Notes under the pieces: model-generated
Databases searched by the model: none
Seen by the model: only the letters and a program-made list of their open reading frames with translations
What the model was told of the DNA's origin: nothing
Origin: Stomorhina lunata
Lineage: Eukaryota > Arthropoda > Insecta > Diptera > Rhiniidae
Length of the DNA stretch: 64,000 nt
Direction of reading: 5' to 3'
Assembly: GCA_933228675.1 (NCBI GenBank)
Contig: OW121741.1
Location: 42,989,080-43,053,079, forward strand
Shown: one piece after another, positions 10,255 to 21,544 of the stretch
Position numbering within the stretch: position 1 is the stretch's first letter
Layout: every line of letters starts with the position of its first letter
Made by a program: the position numbers and the translations under genes

Positions 10255-13200
10255 TTATTGTGTATCATTGTTTCTTTTTATTCTTCTTTTAACTTTAGAT
10301 TTATGAATTTTTTGATTTTTTTCTGTTATAAATGTTACATTTTTATCATTTTTTACAACATGTTTTGAAAACCTTGGAGTTAGTTTATTTCTTCTATTTT
10401 CTTTTCTATAGACTATGTCATTTGTTTTAAGGTTTTTGGGTTTAATTCTGCCCTGATTTAATTTTTCTATTGTTTTTTTGACTGATGTTTGCATTTTTTC
10501 TTGAATTTTTGGAAAAATTATTTGTTGGTACTCATTGAGTTTTTGTAAATATTCATGTTTATTATTGAATTTTAATTCTTTACTGAAGACGTGAGGTCTT
10601 CCAAAAAATAATTCATAGGGTGTTAGTTTTGTTGTTGAATGAATAGAGTTGTTATAAGTTATGAGAGCTTCTGAAAAAATTTCGTCATGTTCAGTTGAAA
10701 GTTTGCTTTCTTTTCTTTTTGCTGTTATTATTCTATATAATTCTGTCAACGTGGAATGCAATCTCTCAATAGGTGCATTGCTAGAAGATTGTTGGAAAGA
10801 AGTTATATGTAAATGAATGTCAAATTGTTTGCAAAAGTCTTGAAAAATTATTGCAGTGAATTCTTTTCCTTGGTCACATATTATTTTTTTAGGGATACCG
10901 TAAGTGTTAATGAAACTTTTGAGAGATTTAATTATGTTTAGACTGGTTCTGGCCGTAATTGTGAATCCTGCTGCAAATTTCGAGAATTTGTCTATAATAG
11001 TCAGTATTTGTTGATTATTTATGTGGTAAATATCTATATGGATAATGTCTAAAGGTCTTGAGGGTATTTCCGGTGTTTGATAGACAATTTTTTGAGGATG
11101 TCTGTCATACTTAAGTGTGTGACAAATATCGCAGTTGTTAATTATTTGGGATATTTTGTTTTTCATGTTAGGGAAGAAATACTCTTTTTTTAGATGTAGG
11201 TAAGTTTCATCTATCCCTCTGTGATTACTGTTTTGATGATAATTCATTATTATTTCGTCCTGATCATCATTATTTATTACGTCTTTTATTTTTTGAGTAC
11301 ATCGTACTAAACGGTAAGTTTTATTATTTGAAAAATAGGTACTGAAGACCTTTTGTATAATTCTAAATATATTGTCTTCTGAATAAATTGCAATGAGTCG
11401 GTGTGGCTTAAGATATTTGACAAAAATTTTAATTATTGAATTTTCATCGAATGTTGGTGATTTAATTATTTTTTTGATTTTATTTTTAAAAGGTACTTCT
11501 ATTGTTACTTTCGTTTCTGAGTGAACTTCAAAGATTACTTGGATGTTGAATTCATTTAATGGTTTTTCCGAAATTGGTATACCATCATTTTGATTCTCTT
11601 CTGCAGAATGAATTGTACTACCAAGGGTACTTGCCACTGGGGTTACCTCGTGGTTATTTAAGTCCGTCTTTATTCTGCTGAGAGCATCGGCATTGGTATT
11701 TTGTGTACCTTTTTTATACACGATTTCATATTCAAATTCTTCTAACTTCAAACGCCAACGAACTAACTTTGAGTTGGGTTCTTTTAGACCCATTATCCAA
11801 GTTAATGGCCTATGATCGGTCACTATTTTAAATTTTCGACCAAAAAGATACGGACGAAAGTACTTTGTTGCCCATACTATAGCTAACAATTCTTTTTCAA
11901 TGGTTGAGTAATTTATTTCTGAAGTACTTAGGGTTCTGCTGGCGTAACAAATCGGTTTATCACTACCTATCCGTCCTTGGGATAACACGGCGCCTAGTGC
12001 AAAATTACTAGCGTCTGTTGTTAAAATGAAATCTTTAGAGAAGTCTGGGTACTGTAATATTGGGTCATTACAGAGCAGATTCTTACACATTTCAAATGTT
12101 TTTACATAACTTTCAGTTAATTTTATGTCCATTCCTTTCTTTAAACAAACTGTTAAAGGTTTTGTCAGTTTGGCGAAATTCGGAATAAATTTTCTATAAT
12201 ATCCTAATAAGCCTAAAAATGATTTAAGGCTTTTTGCTGTTCGCGGAATCGGAAAATTTTTTACTGCACTTATTTTGCTTGGATTTGGTTTTATGCCTTC
12301 TGTTGACACAATATGTCCTAAAAATTCAATTTCCTTTCGTAGGAACTCTGACTTGTCTAATTGGATCTTAAAATTTGAGTCTTTTAATTTTTCGAAAACT
12401 AAATCTAAATTCCTTATATGTTCTTGTAAAGAAGTGCCAAAAATAATAATGTCATCTAGATATACGAGACAAACTTTACCTATCAGTTCCCTCAGAATAT
12501 TGTCCATTACCCTTTGGAAGGTAGACGGGGCATTTTTAAGGCCGAATGGCATCCTGATAAATTCATAATGACCTCCTTCTACAGAAAAGGCCGTTTTCGG
12601 TATGTCTTTAGGGTTCATCTCGATTTGATGAAACCCACTTGCAAGGTCTATGGTAGAAAAATATACGCATCTTCCTAACTTATCTAGGAGTTCGTTTATA
12701 TTTGGTATAGGATATTTATCCGTTATGGTTTTTTCATTGACTTTTCTGAAGTCAATTACCATCCTCCATTTTTGTTTTCCGCTTGCGTCCTTCTTTTTTG
12801 GGACAATCCATACTGGGGAACTCCACGGTGAATAACTATGGCGAATAATGTTTTGGTTAAGTAATTTGGAGATTTGGTCTTGAACTTCCTTCTTGTGAAT
12901 AAAAGGGTACCTGTAAGATTTTGTGTATACTGGAATTTCATCATTTGTAGGGATACTATGTCTAATTTTATTGGAGAATGTTAGTTCCTGTCCTTCCCTA
13001 TAAAATATTTCTGAATATTTTTTACATGTGTTTAATAGTAGCTTTCTTTCTTCGTTGTTGAGATGATCAAGTCTGAGCAGATGTTTAATGTCGTTAGTTT
13101 CCTCACTTGTTGATGATTCCATATCAAAGGAATGAATTTCGAAGAAATCGTTGGAACAATAATTGTTTACTTTAATAGGCTGTTCGAAATAAACTAATTC

Positions 13201-13767
13201 TGGGTTATTGCTTATATTAGATACTTCTAGTAGACTAAACCACTTATTTGCTTTATATATCCCACTCGATATAATGATGTTGAGTCCTACTTGAATTTCC
13301 GGGATCCAGATGTCGCCGAATTCGACATCCACTGGTAAATTAAGAATTTTTTTTGTATTAGGTTCTAATAAAAATTTTTCGGAACATAGATTTGGTTTAT
13401 GGTGTAAAGGTATCACTACTGATTTTGTTTTTATTATATTTTTGTCTAAGTCAATTTGAGCTTTAAGGTTTGATAAATAATCAATTCCTAGTAAACCATC
13501 AAAATAATTATGAAATTTAAACACTAAAAATGAAAATTGGCCTGTCTGATTAAATTCATCAAAGATTGGAAGTTTTACGGCTTCATTAACTTGGTGGCTT
13601 GTTAATATAGTTTTAATGACTGTTGGTTTACATTTAACGAGTTGTTGTGAGTTAACATGCTCTGGAGAAATGAAGGACATGGATGCACCTGTATCTATTA
13701 AGAATTTTAAGTTTTTATTATTAAATTTAATGTTAATATATGTTAATTGATTTCCATGTTTTTTCAC
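10255..13767 (-). CDS. pol: Gypsy pol: protease, reverse transcriptase, RNase H, integrase
   Basis: The 1170-residue frame has no internal stop. Domains in order: aspartic protease (LIDTGAS, Asp near residue 25); reverse transcriptase (STIDLASGFHQ; catalytic YLDD near residue 435, about 12453-12464); RNase H (TTDASNFALGAVL, then the conserved TDHRPL segment); and integrase with an HHCC-type zinc segment (H...H...C-x2-C near the CDICH motif), then D (HIDIYH), D (CDQGKEF) and E (PIERLHS) of the DDE core. The nominal first codon is GTG just after the gag stop and there is no suitable ATG. The frame is -1 to gag and overlaps it, so expression is expected by -1 frameshifting as a Gag-Pol polyprotein. 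The enzymes copy the RNA and insert the DNA. The length is typical for gypsy pol. Confidence 0.93.
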   Translation of the reverse strand: MKKHGNQLTYINIKFNNKNLKFLIDTGASMSFISPEHVNSQQLVKCKPTVIKTILTSHQVNEAVKLPIFDEFNQTGQFSFLVFKFHNYFDGLLGIDYLSNLKAQIDLDKNIIKTKSVVIPLHHKPNLCSEKFLLEPNTKKILNLPVDVEFGDIWIPEIQVGLNIIISSGIYKANKWFSLLEVSNISNNPELVYFEQPIKVNNYCSNDFFEIHSFDMESSTSEETNDIKHLLRLDHLNNEERKLLLNTCKKYSEIFYREGQELTFSNKIRHSIPTNDEIPVYTKSYRYPFIHKKEVQDQISKLLNQNIIRHSYSPWSSPVWIVPKKKDASGKQKWRMVIDFRKVNEKTITDKYPIPNINELLDKLGRCVYFSTIDLASGFHQIEMNPKDIPKTAFSVEGGHYEFIRMPFGLKNAPSTFQRVMDNILRELIGKVCLVYLDDIIIFGTSLQEHIRNLDLVFEKLKDSNFKIQLDKSEFLRKEIEFLGHIVSTEGIKPNPSKISAVKNFPIPRTAKSLKSFLGLLGYYRKFIPNFAKLTKPLTVCLKKGMDIKLTESYVKTFEMCKNLLCNDPILQYPDFSKDFILTTDASNFALGAVLSQGRIGSDKPICYASRTLSTSEINYSTIEKELLAIVWATKYFRPYLFGRKFKIVTDHRPLTWIMGLKEPNSKLVRWRLKLEEFEYEIVYKKGTQNTNADALSRIKTDLNNHEVTPVASTLGSTIHSAEENQNDGIPISEKPLNEFNIQVIFEVHSETKVTIEVPFKNKIKKIIKSPTFDENSIIKIFVKYLKPHRLIAIYSEDNIFRIIQKVFSTYFSNNKTYRLVRCTQKIKDVINNDDQDEIIMNYHQNSNHRGIDETYLHLKKEYFFPNMKNKISQIINNCDICHTLKYDRHPQKIVYQTPEIPSRPLDIIHIDIYHINNQQILTIIDKFSKFAAGFTITARTSLNIIKSLKSFINTYGIPKKIICDQGKEFTAIIFQDFCKQFDIHLHITSFQQSSSNAPIERLHSTLTELYRIITAKRKESKLSTEHDEIFSEALITYNNSIHSTTKLTPYELFFGRPHVFSKELKFNNKHEYLQKLNEYQQIIFPKIQEKMQTSVKKTIEKLNQGRIKPKNLKTNDIVYRKENRRNKLTPRFSKHVVKNDKNVTFITEKNQKIHKSKVKRRIKRNNDTQ

Positions 13768-13769
13768 AT

Positions 13770-14981
13770 CTAGGTATCCTGTGGATTTCCCGATGTGGCG
13801 TCTAAAAAATTTGCTTCCTCCTCTACATTGGATAACTCACAATTGTTTATATCCATTGGATACCTTCTCGTTTGTGAGCTTGGACTTTGTTTAATTGCAA
13901 ATTGGTTCGAAAATGAGTTTTTATTTCTTAGATGAGAGAATCCACTTGAAGTGTCCATTGGTTCAGGTGGTGGTAGTCTAGGTATATTATTATTAAATGA
14001 AGTGTTCTGCTGTGGAGTATTATTAAAGTATCTTTGTATGTTAGGATTTTGATATTGCCTTATATTGAAAGGACTTTGATAATTTTGATGTAAATTACCA
14101 TAATTTTGGTTTCTATTCTGAAATTTGCTATAAAAGTTATTACCGTACTGTCTGTTGTTGTTGGCATAACGATTTCTATTAAAGGGGATATTATTGTATT
14201 TTGGTTGGTTTTGATACCTATTAAAATTTCTTTGTCCGAAACTTTGTTGATAATAAATGTTTTGTTCCTTTATGCAGAAATCTAATGCTTCCGCTAAATT
14301 GATTGGTCTCATTGCTCGGATAGTTGTTCCTAAAGGGTCTTTTAGTCCAGTCGTGAATGCATTAAGGCACATTTCAGCGTATAGTTTTTTCTTTGCGTCT
14401 ATAACATTTGCGTCGGTTTCATGCAATAATATGTTATTGCATAAAGCTGATTGTAGCTCAATTACTTCCCCGTAAAATTTCTCAAATGTTTTGTTATACT
14501 GTCTTAAAGTGTGTAGGTCTTTAATCAGTGAGGTTTCAGTACGTTTGTCTGCGTAATATGTAATAAGATTGTCCTTGATACTGTCCCAATTCAGTGGGGT
14601 CCCATACATGTTTAGTATTTCGTTTGCTTGGCCATCGATTTTATTCCTAATGGCTCTCAGCAAAATTTGTCCGTAAGGTGTTTTGTCTGTACCTCGAATA
14701 AATAAAAGTATTTCTTCTACATTATTAATAAATTCATGGAGAAGCCTAGGATTTCCGTCAAAAGTTGGTAATTGCTTTATAGCATCCGGTATTTTCAAAG
14801 ATTGAAATACTTCGTTTTGGAGATCAATTATTGATCCACCGGTACTAGTTCCACTAGTACCGGATCCCTTAGTATTATTTTGTTCGAGGCTCATTATTTC
14901 AAGGTTTCCTGCCTCTGGTATAGAAGTTAAACTTTTACTTTTAAATATACTATATGGTGAGAATCTATGTTTCTTTAACAT
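13770..14981 (-). CDS. gag: Gypsy gag (capsid/nucleocapsid-like) protein
   Basis: The 403-residue frame is uninterrupted. The N-terminal half is helical with a capsid-like segment (about residues 60-240: LPTFDGNP, LLRAIRNKIDGQA, MCLNAFTTGLKDPLG). The C-terminal half is very rich in Asn, Gln, Tyr and Arg and carries no CCHC zinc knuckle, as in errantivirus gags that use basic regions for RNA binding. The ATG at 14981 may not be the true start; an in-frame Met near 14894 (MSLEQ) is an alternative. Gag assembles the particle in the cytoplasm. It is followed directly by pol in the -1 frame. Confidence 0.88.
   Translation of the reverse strand: MLKKHRFSPYSIFKSKSLTSIPEAGNLEIMSLEQNNTKGSGTSGTSTGGSIIDLQNEVFQSLKIPDAIKQLPTFDGNPRLLHEFINNVEEILLFIRGTDKTPYGQILLRAIRNKIDGQANEILNMYGTPLNWDSIKDNLITYYADKRTETSLIKDLHTLRQYNKTFEKFYGEVIELQSALCNNILLHETDANVIDAKKKLYAEMCLNAFTTGLKDPLGTTIRAMRPINLAEALDFCIKEQNIYYQQSFGQRNFNRYQNQPKYNNIPFNRNRYANNNRQYGNNFYSKFQNRNQNYGNLHQNYQSPFNIRQYQNPNIQRYFNNTPQQNTSFNNNIPRLPPPEPMDTSSGFSHLRNKNSFSNQFAIKQSPSSQTRRYPMDINNCELSNVEEEANFLDATSGNPQDT
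13803..13809 (-). promoter_or_regulatory. Gag-pol -1 frameshift heptamer (T TTT TTA)
   Basis: In the gag frame the minus strand reads aaT TTT TTA, a canonical slippery heptamer about 30 nt before the gag stop. The -1 frame is open from here into pol. This is the expected gag-pol expression mode; use in vivo is inferred. Confidence 0.6.
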
Positions 14982-15441
14982 TTATTATGTTTAAAAAAAA
15001 AATAAAAGTAACTTACAGGAAAAATAGAGATATTATTTTCATTGTTGGACCTTAAAGGAAGAGATTTTTTTTTATTTGTTTTTGTTTTGGTTTTTTTTTT
15101 TCTTTTTGTTATTAATCGACTTAAACGTAGGTTGACGGAGTAAGTGTTTGTTATTATGTACGAGTGGTTAATCAAATAATTTTATTTTCGTAATTTTAAA
15201 AAAATTTCTTTTATTTCTATAAGGCTAATGATATTCCATCAAAGCCTTTAGATTTTTTTTTTCTCTTTTTCTTTTTAATAATTAAAATTTCGTGTATTTT
15301 TTTCAAATTTCTTTTTTTGATCTTTTTATATTTTATATTCGTTCAAAACATTTATTTCCTTTTTTTTTATCCTTATATAATTTTTTTTATCCTTATATAA
15401 TTTTTTTTTTTATCCTTATATAAATTTTTTTTTTATCCTTA

Positions 15442-15483
<42 letters not shown>

Positions 15484-15659
15484 CCTTTTATAATTTTTTA
15501 TCCTTATATATTTTTTTTGGACTTATTCTTATTTTATATCCTTTTTATAGTTATTTTTTCTGTACACTGTCCTTTACATATCAATTTCTTTTTATACTAA
15601 ATACATTGACTTCGTACATATCACAAACACTCACTTAAAACCGCCCGTACGACTGCGCC
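14982..15659 (-). other. Gypsy leader with primer binding site and T-rich minisatellite
   Basis: Next to the LTR (about 15644-15660) the minus strand reads TGGCGCAGTCG, the primer-site type known in gypsy/errantiviruses. At 15361-15540 a run of about six T-rich units with a TTATCCTTATATAA core includes a homopolymer of more than 30 T. No long gene; frames here are low-complexity. Confidence 0.7.
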
Positions 15660-16063
15660 AGTTAACGTAATGAAATTAAACACTTTCAATTCCAGTTGAT
15701 TAATAATGATTTTTATTATTGTCTTTTTCTTTTTATATAAAAAATGTAATTAAAATAAATGCTTAATTTAAATTATTACAAAAATGCTTATGTTTTTAAT
15801 TTGCAAGAATTATTAGGAAAAGAAAAGTAAGTAGGTCACTTTAGGTCAAGTAATTGGGAAATTGTAAAAATGCAAGTTATTGGGAAATTATAAAAATGTT
15901 TATGTTTTTAATTTACAAGAATTATTAGGAAAAAGAAAAGCAAGTATAAATTTATAAAAGTAGGTCACTTTGGTTTAAGTCATTGTTGTTGTATTCTGGT
16001 GAGCTGATTGTTGTTGTTGGTTTTTATTGTTGGATTTAGGTGGGTTGGTTGCCATTGGTAACT
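15660..16063 (-). repeat. Full-length 5' LTR of the gypsy element (404 bp)
   Basis: Bounded by AGTTA/TAACT inverted ends, with target duplication AACG outside and the primer binding site inside. It contains an imperfect internal duplication of about 70 bp (about 15786-15850 and 15898-15985, sharing CAAGAATTATTAGGAAAA and TAGGTCACTTT), which could duplicate promoter or enhancer sites. Confidence 0.88.
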
Positions 16064-16067
16064 AACG

Positions 16068-16862
16068 CAAGGTACGGCGAAACAGCTTAGGATATCGACC
16101 TCAATTTTTTTAATTTTATTGTCTTAGTTATCTTTTTTAACATACCGATGAGAGAAATTAAAATTTGTAATATTTGTTAAACAAAATTTTCGAAAAATTA
16201 AAAAATGAGTTTTGAAAAACATCTAAGAAAAATTACCCATTTTCGAATATGAAAAAAAAACTAAGTAAATATTTTTATATTTTAACAAAATTAAACTATT
16301 AAGTACTTACAAATCTTGAAATTATAAAGCATGTCTTACTTTGCCAGTTTTTATCCTAAGTAATTTTTTTTGCGGTTTATCCTTGGCGTCTTGTCAAGGA
16401 CACGAATTTTAGAGGTGAAATCGCAATAACTCCAAACTATTTTATGGATTTCAAATTTTTATGACTTCAAGAAAAGCTGCATTAGTTCACTTTTAGATTC
16501 CATTGTATTCTTAACTGGACGAAATTTAGCAGAAACTGTAAATACTCTAATATTTCCCCATACAAATGGGCACAAAAACTTTGCGCCTTAGTCGCCACGA
16601 GTTGCAATCACGATAGAACAATAAAACTTCACATTTAAATATGATTTTCTACATACAAAAAAATTAGAGGGTATGCGTTTTGAAATTAAAAAAAAATGTA
16701 AGGGAAACCCTAATATACATATGTAGATAAGTTAGGTTTGGGGAGAAGAAAGGTATTTGCCATGTCCGCAATCATACATTATAGTATCCCGAAAATATAA
16801 AAGTTATTCTTTTGAAACGCATATCCCCCAGTTTTTTCGAATCATATCAAAACTACTGTAAA
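16068..16862. other. AT-rich spacer, no gene seen
   Basis: No credible frame, RNA gene or inverted repeat was recognised between the LTR element and the next dispersed repeat. Confidence 0.4.
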
Positions 16863-19436
16863 ACAAGTAAGAGTGGTATATTCGGCTTTGCCGAATCTTG
16901 GATACCCTTCACCAATGGTGTTGCAAAAGTACTTAATGTAATTCCAAGCAAAATTTGGTTATACTAGTATTATATGCAAAAAGTCTTTAAAATTAAGAGT
17001 CGGAAAAAGAAAAGCTTTTGGATGGCATCATTATCTAGAATATTTATGCACCCAAAGGTTAGGTTGGGCAGGTGGCAGATGTCTAGGGAAGCTTCACTTG
17101 GGTTCTAAAGTGGTCCATTTGTGAAAGATAATGATTACTAGACTACAAGTAGAGAATGCATATTTAAGCCAGCCAGTAGCTTCGAAATAAAATAGACACA
17201 TATTTTACGAACATTTAATAAAGTTCGATAGACCAGATAAACCATGCAGAAAAGATGCTTCAAAATGTAGATGCCCTTAGATTTGCAATAGCACATCGAT
17301 TTGATAAAGTTTAAGTATTCTGACATGCAACCCAAAAACGCTGTGCCCAGTGAGGGTTGTGCACTTTAATTCGTACGAATTATCCAACTAGTAAAAGTTC
17401 TTGATTAGTTATGTAAAACTCTGAAGTTAGCGGACTGATTTAGGTCAAAGCTTTAACAATGATTGTCAATGTATACAAGCCTTAAAATTATAGGGTATAC
17501 ACTCTTAGTTTTAGATACATACGTGAAATATATAGCTTTTGAATGGATGGTTATCAGCTTTGTCGGAAAAGTTTACTTATTAATTTGAAGTTAGTTAATT
17601 AATTAAAATGAACACTTCATCAATAATATTTAAGATGTATAGTTCTTTCGATCTGTCCGATGGATGTTTGGAAAGTTTTGCTCTAGTTCTTTGTGCAATT
17701 TTAATGTGATTTAATTTATCAGCATTAAATCGATTCCCGGTCGGGTTTATATGGGAGATTTCACTAAATGTGAATAGAGCTCGCCCATTTTCAATATCGA
17801 ACTTTTCAAGAGATCAGAAATACTTTTGTCAAATGTTGTCCCTCTAGAAAGATTATTTTAGGCGCTATTGTCCTGAATATCAATATTGTACAACGTCTTT
17901 ATACTAAATGTCATCATCGTATCTATTATAATTTGTCATTTATTAGCTACTAAGAGATTGCCTTAGGCGAAGTTATACGGGATCAATTGTCAAACGTGAA
18001 CGTATTTCTCCCAATTGCAATTAAAAAATTTTAATTTTTGTTGATATGTGAGATACTTACATACATATGTAGATTTTGAACGGATATCATGTAATTAGCT
18101 GCATTTTTGTACTTCCTAGGAAGATTACCTATAATTTGATATATAATACATTCTCAAATGTTATCATAATGTTCAAAAGTCAGACACAAAATTAAGATAA
18201 ATGCAGTGTGTCTGTCTGCTAAAACTAGATTTGTGGAGCTCCTGAATTGTCCCACCCTGAATTTCAACATTGTCGATCAAAACACCATCGCTTAAACGCT
18301 AAATTATATCTACCACAAATTACAGAATGCAGGATTTAGATAATCCCCTGCGAAGGACGCTATTAAACTTCATCAAAATAAACATCTGAGATATCGACAA
18401 AACAGGAGCTCCAAAAACTTGACTACAACAGAAAAAAGGACAGACAGGTAGACGGACGGACATGTAGACAAACAGACGGACGGACGCGAAATCGATTCTT
18501 GTGCCGATTCTGAGTTGATCGGTACAATTTGAATGGTATTCATAATCAGATTTGTGGAGTATATATATCAGATTTTAGAAAATCCTCCCATAAAGAACGA
18601 TGTTAAATTTCATCACAATCGGTCCATAAACACCTGAGATATCGCTGAAACAATACTTACAAAATGTAAACAAAATTTCTTAGACACGTACTTTGGGCAA
18701 TTTGCTGTACATCAAATGTAGTGTTATGGCGATATCTCAATTGTTTATAGACCGCTTTAAAATTTAATAACGTGCTTGGTGGGGGAATTTCCTAAAATCT
18801 AATATAAAATTTATGTAGGTCCGTACTAAAGGAGGATAGTTTTTCCTATTTCTGCATTTAATTTTTTCAACAAACATTCTCTAACGCGTACTTTGGGCAA
18901 TTTGCGATACATCAAATTCAGTGTTTTGGCGATATCTCAGTTGTTTATGGACCGATTTTGATAAAATTTTACAGAGTGCTTTGGGAAAATATTTCCTACA
19001 ATCTGATATATAACATATTATCACATGTACACCAGGAGTATCTTTTTTCTCTTGTTATTTAAAAGTGTGTTTCAATCAAAAATTTTAAAATTTTCGTCTA
19101 ATTTTTGGTATTTTTTCGATATTTTCGGTGTTTATAAACCGATTTTAATGAAATTTAATAGCGTTCATTGCGGGAGAAATTCCTAAAATCTGATATATAA
19201 TTTATGTAAGTCCATCCTCCAGGGGCTTCAGAAACTTGATTTCAACAGACAGACAGACAGACGGACGGACGGACAGACGGACAGACAGACAGACGGACAT
19301 CGCTTAATCGATTCTCCTCCTCCGATTCTGAGTCGATCGGTATAATTTTTATGGGGTCTACGATCACTAATAAAAAAATTACAAACGGAATCACAAACTT
19401 ATAATACCCTTTCACCTATTGGTGAAGGGTATAAAA
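16863..19436 (+). mobile_element. Large dispersed repeat (ACAAGTAAGA...GGGTATAAAAA family), copy A
   Basis: It begins ACAAGTAAGAGTGG with a short palindrome (TTCGGC...GCCGAA) and GATACCCTTCACCA, and ends TTGGTGAAGGGTATAAAAA, so CCCTTCACC/GGTGAAGGG is a short inverted pair near the ends. Inside are iterated modules with AAATTTCATCA-type and TCGGTCCATA-type phrases and two GACA/GACG tetranucleotide tracts (about 18440-18485 and 19243-19290). It contains no transposase. Relatives lie at 20663, 22497, 25233, 28994, 31903, 43499, 55600 and elsewhere in the window. The superfamily is unknown; a non-autonomous element is inferred. Confidence 0.6.
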
Positions 19437-19937
19437 ATTGATGGAACTAGGACCACGGGAAACCGATTCGCAACACTATGGAAGTTCTGCCCAAAAAAAA
19501 CATTTTTTTCCACCACTTTTGTAAAATCTAATGATGCAGTTCTATAGGGAAGAGTCTAGATATTAAGGATCAATAAATACATTTTTTCATCAAACTCAGT
19601 AGCTCCATGCATCGAATATAGTTTTTCAGCTTTAATCTTAATGTCGATTGAATTAAGATACAGAACCTTGATTTTAGCCTACAGAAGAAAATAACTTAAT
19701 ATCTTATGTAGTTAAGGAGATATCAGAAAATCCAAACAGCTCTACGAAATTCAGTGTTTTTGTTTATCTTTGAACAAAAACTAAGTTGTATCGGTTTTGT
19801 CTCTTCTTAAGATTGAGCAAAACATTCTCCGAAATTTACCGATCGTAGAGCAAAATTTAAAATTTTCTAAAAATAGCCACATAATTTAAGCAAAAAGTGT
19901 TCCAGTAGTTTAGGCTTAACTTTTGAATTAGATTGCA

Positions 19938-20400
19938 TTTAAGTGTAAGTCCAAGGCAGGTACCCCAAAGAGTTGACGGAGTTCAACCAAAATTAGTAGA
20001 GCTTTTTTTGGATAACTCATATACGTGTGTCGAGTTTTATCAAACTCTATTGAGAATTGCGACTTGTACATTTAGAAGAAAAAAAGTGAAAGCAGGTACC
20101 CCAAAGAGTAAACGGATTTCAACCAAAATTCGTAGAGCTCTTTGTTGGATAAACTAAATTACGGCTTATACATTGAGAATTGCAACTTGTACATTAAAAA
20201 ATGGTAAACATGGGGGACCAAGGCAGGTATCCAAGAAGTCAACTGATTTCAATCAAAATTAGTAGATTTAGAACAACTAATAGACGTGTGCCGAATTTCA
20301 ACAAATTCAATTGAGAATTGCGAATTGTACATTAAGAAAAAAAAAAAAATAGGTGAAAAATGGGGGTCCAAGACAGGTATCACACGGAGTCGCTTATTAT
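19938..20400 (+). repeat. Minisatellite, about 3-4 units of 130-160 bp
   Basis: Units share a GTCCAAGGCAGGTA(T/C)CC start, an AATCAAAATTAGTAGA middle and an ATTGAGAATTGCGACTTGTA end. Another unit start lies at 21384-21412 inside the next dispersed-repeat copy, which suggests the array is an expanded module of that family. Frames through it are not genes. Confidence 0.6.
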
Positions 20401-20662
20401 TTTTTTAAGTTTAAATTGAAAAATTTTCAATTATTTGAAATTAAAACAAAAGATGAATAAAAAACAATCTTTTTTATATTTTTCAGTTTGGATATTTATC
20501 GTAAACGATTTTTAAAATTTTCATTGTGAGGGATATTTATTTTGAAAATAAAAATCCCTCCTTTTTATTTATCAATAAAAATGAAAATTAATTTTCATCA
20601 ATGAAGATATTTATATTTGTGGGATTTAAAAAATAAAACAATTTTCGGTCTCTGGTAAAAAC

Positions 20663-21544
20663 AAGTAAGAAAGTGCTATAGTCGGTCAAGCCCGACCATA
20701 AGATACCCTTCACCACTAAAGTCAAAGCCAAAAATTTGCTAAATTTTGCCATCATACAAACATTTTCTCAAAACTTATATATTTAAGCTGTTTCCGTCAT
20801 TTGGACTTATATAAGAGCTAGGATCAAATGTGGACCGATTATCTTGAAATTTGGCGAATTGATTGCAGCTATTACAAAAATTGTGTGGGCAAAAAATAAA
20901 CCTAAAATTCTCATTATCTTTTGATTTATGACCGTTTTAGAGATTTATGTCTCATTTAGTGCGTTTTTAAAGAAGAGTTTGTATGGGAGCTATGGTCAAA
21001 TGTGGACCGATTTCAACGAAATTTTGTACAGTGATTTTGGTTTATATATGCAATATTTATTTTAAATTTCATGAAAAAATATTGTTATTTGTGGCCAATA
21101 TATCAATTCCGGGAAGTGGAACCTATGGGAGGTACCATAAACAATGGACCGATTTTGACGAATTTCAATAGCCATGATCCCATTAACAAAAAAACTTATC
21201 TGTGCCAAATTTCATTAAATTATCTTTAGAATTGCGAACTGTAGTTTGATTACAAGGTTTACATGGGGGTCCAGCCCCACGACGGACGGACGGACTGACA
21301 TCGCTAAATCGACTCAGAAAGTGATTCTAAGCCTATCGGTATACTAAAAGGTATTTCTATGCGTTACATACATCAGCATAAAAATGGGGGTCCAAGGCAG
21401 ATATCCCAAATAGTCGATATATATCGATTTTTTTTAATTATTCTTATCTACATAAAAGTGAACAAGTATGCAAAATTTCATCGTTGTAGAATCACTCCTA
21501 TTTTTGCACTTTTATGTACGAAGAAATACCACTGCGTGACATTG
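20663..21544 (+). mobile_element. Dispersed repeat family, copy B (interrupted)
   Basis: It starts ACAAGTAAGAAAGTGCTATAG with a palindromic GGTC..GACC segment and GATACCCTTCACCA. Modules follow (TATGGGAGCTATGGTCAAA), then a GACG tract near 21280-21297 and a GTATACTAAAAGG segment. The usual end is missing, because the sequence passes into repeat D at about 21545. Confidence 0.6.

Larger units (their letters stand above)
8870..16063 (-). mobile_element. Gypsy/errantivirus-type LTR retrotransposon with AACG target duplication
   Basis: The 7.19-kb insertion lies on the minus strand. AACG flanks it at 8866-8869 and 16064-16067, matching the 4-bp duplication typical of gypsy elements, and its ends are AGTTA/TAACT. 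Order in transcript sense: full LTR (15660-16063), primer site, T-rich leader, gag, pol, an env-like frame, and a remnant LTR (8870-8940). The 71 bp of the remnant are identical to the matching end of the full LTR, so the insertion is recent. The missing 3' LTR part and the env 3' end point to a later internal deletion or an aberrant insertion. Confidence 0.9.

Noticed and set aside
19933..20157. 74-codon frame
   Set aside because: Lies within a minisatellite; no motif.
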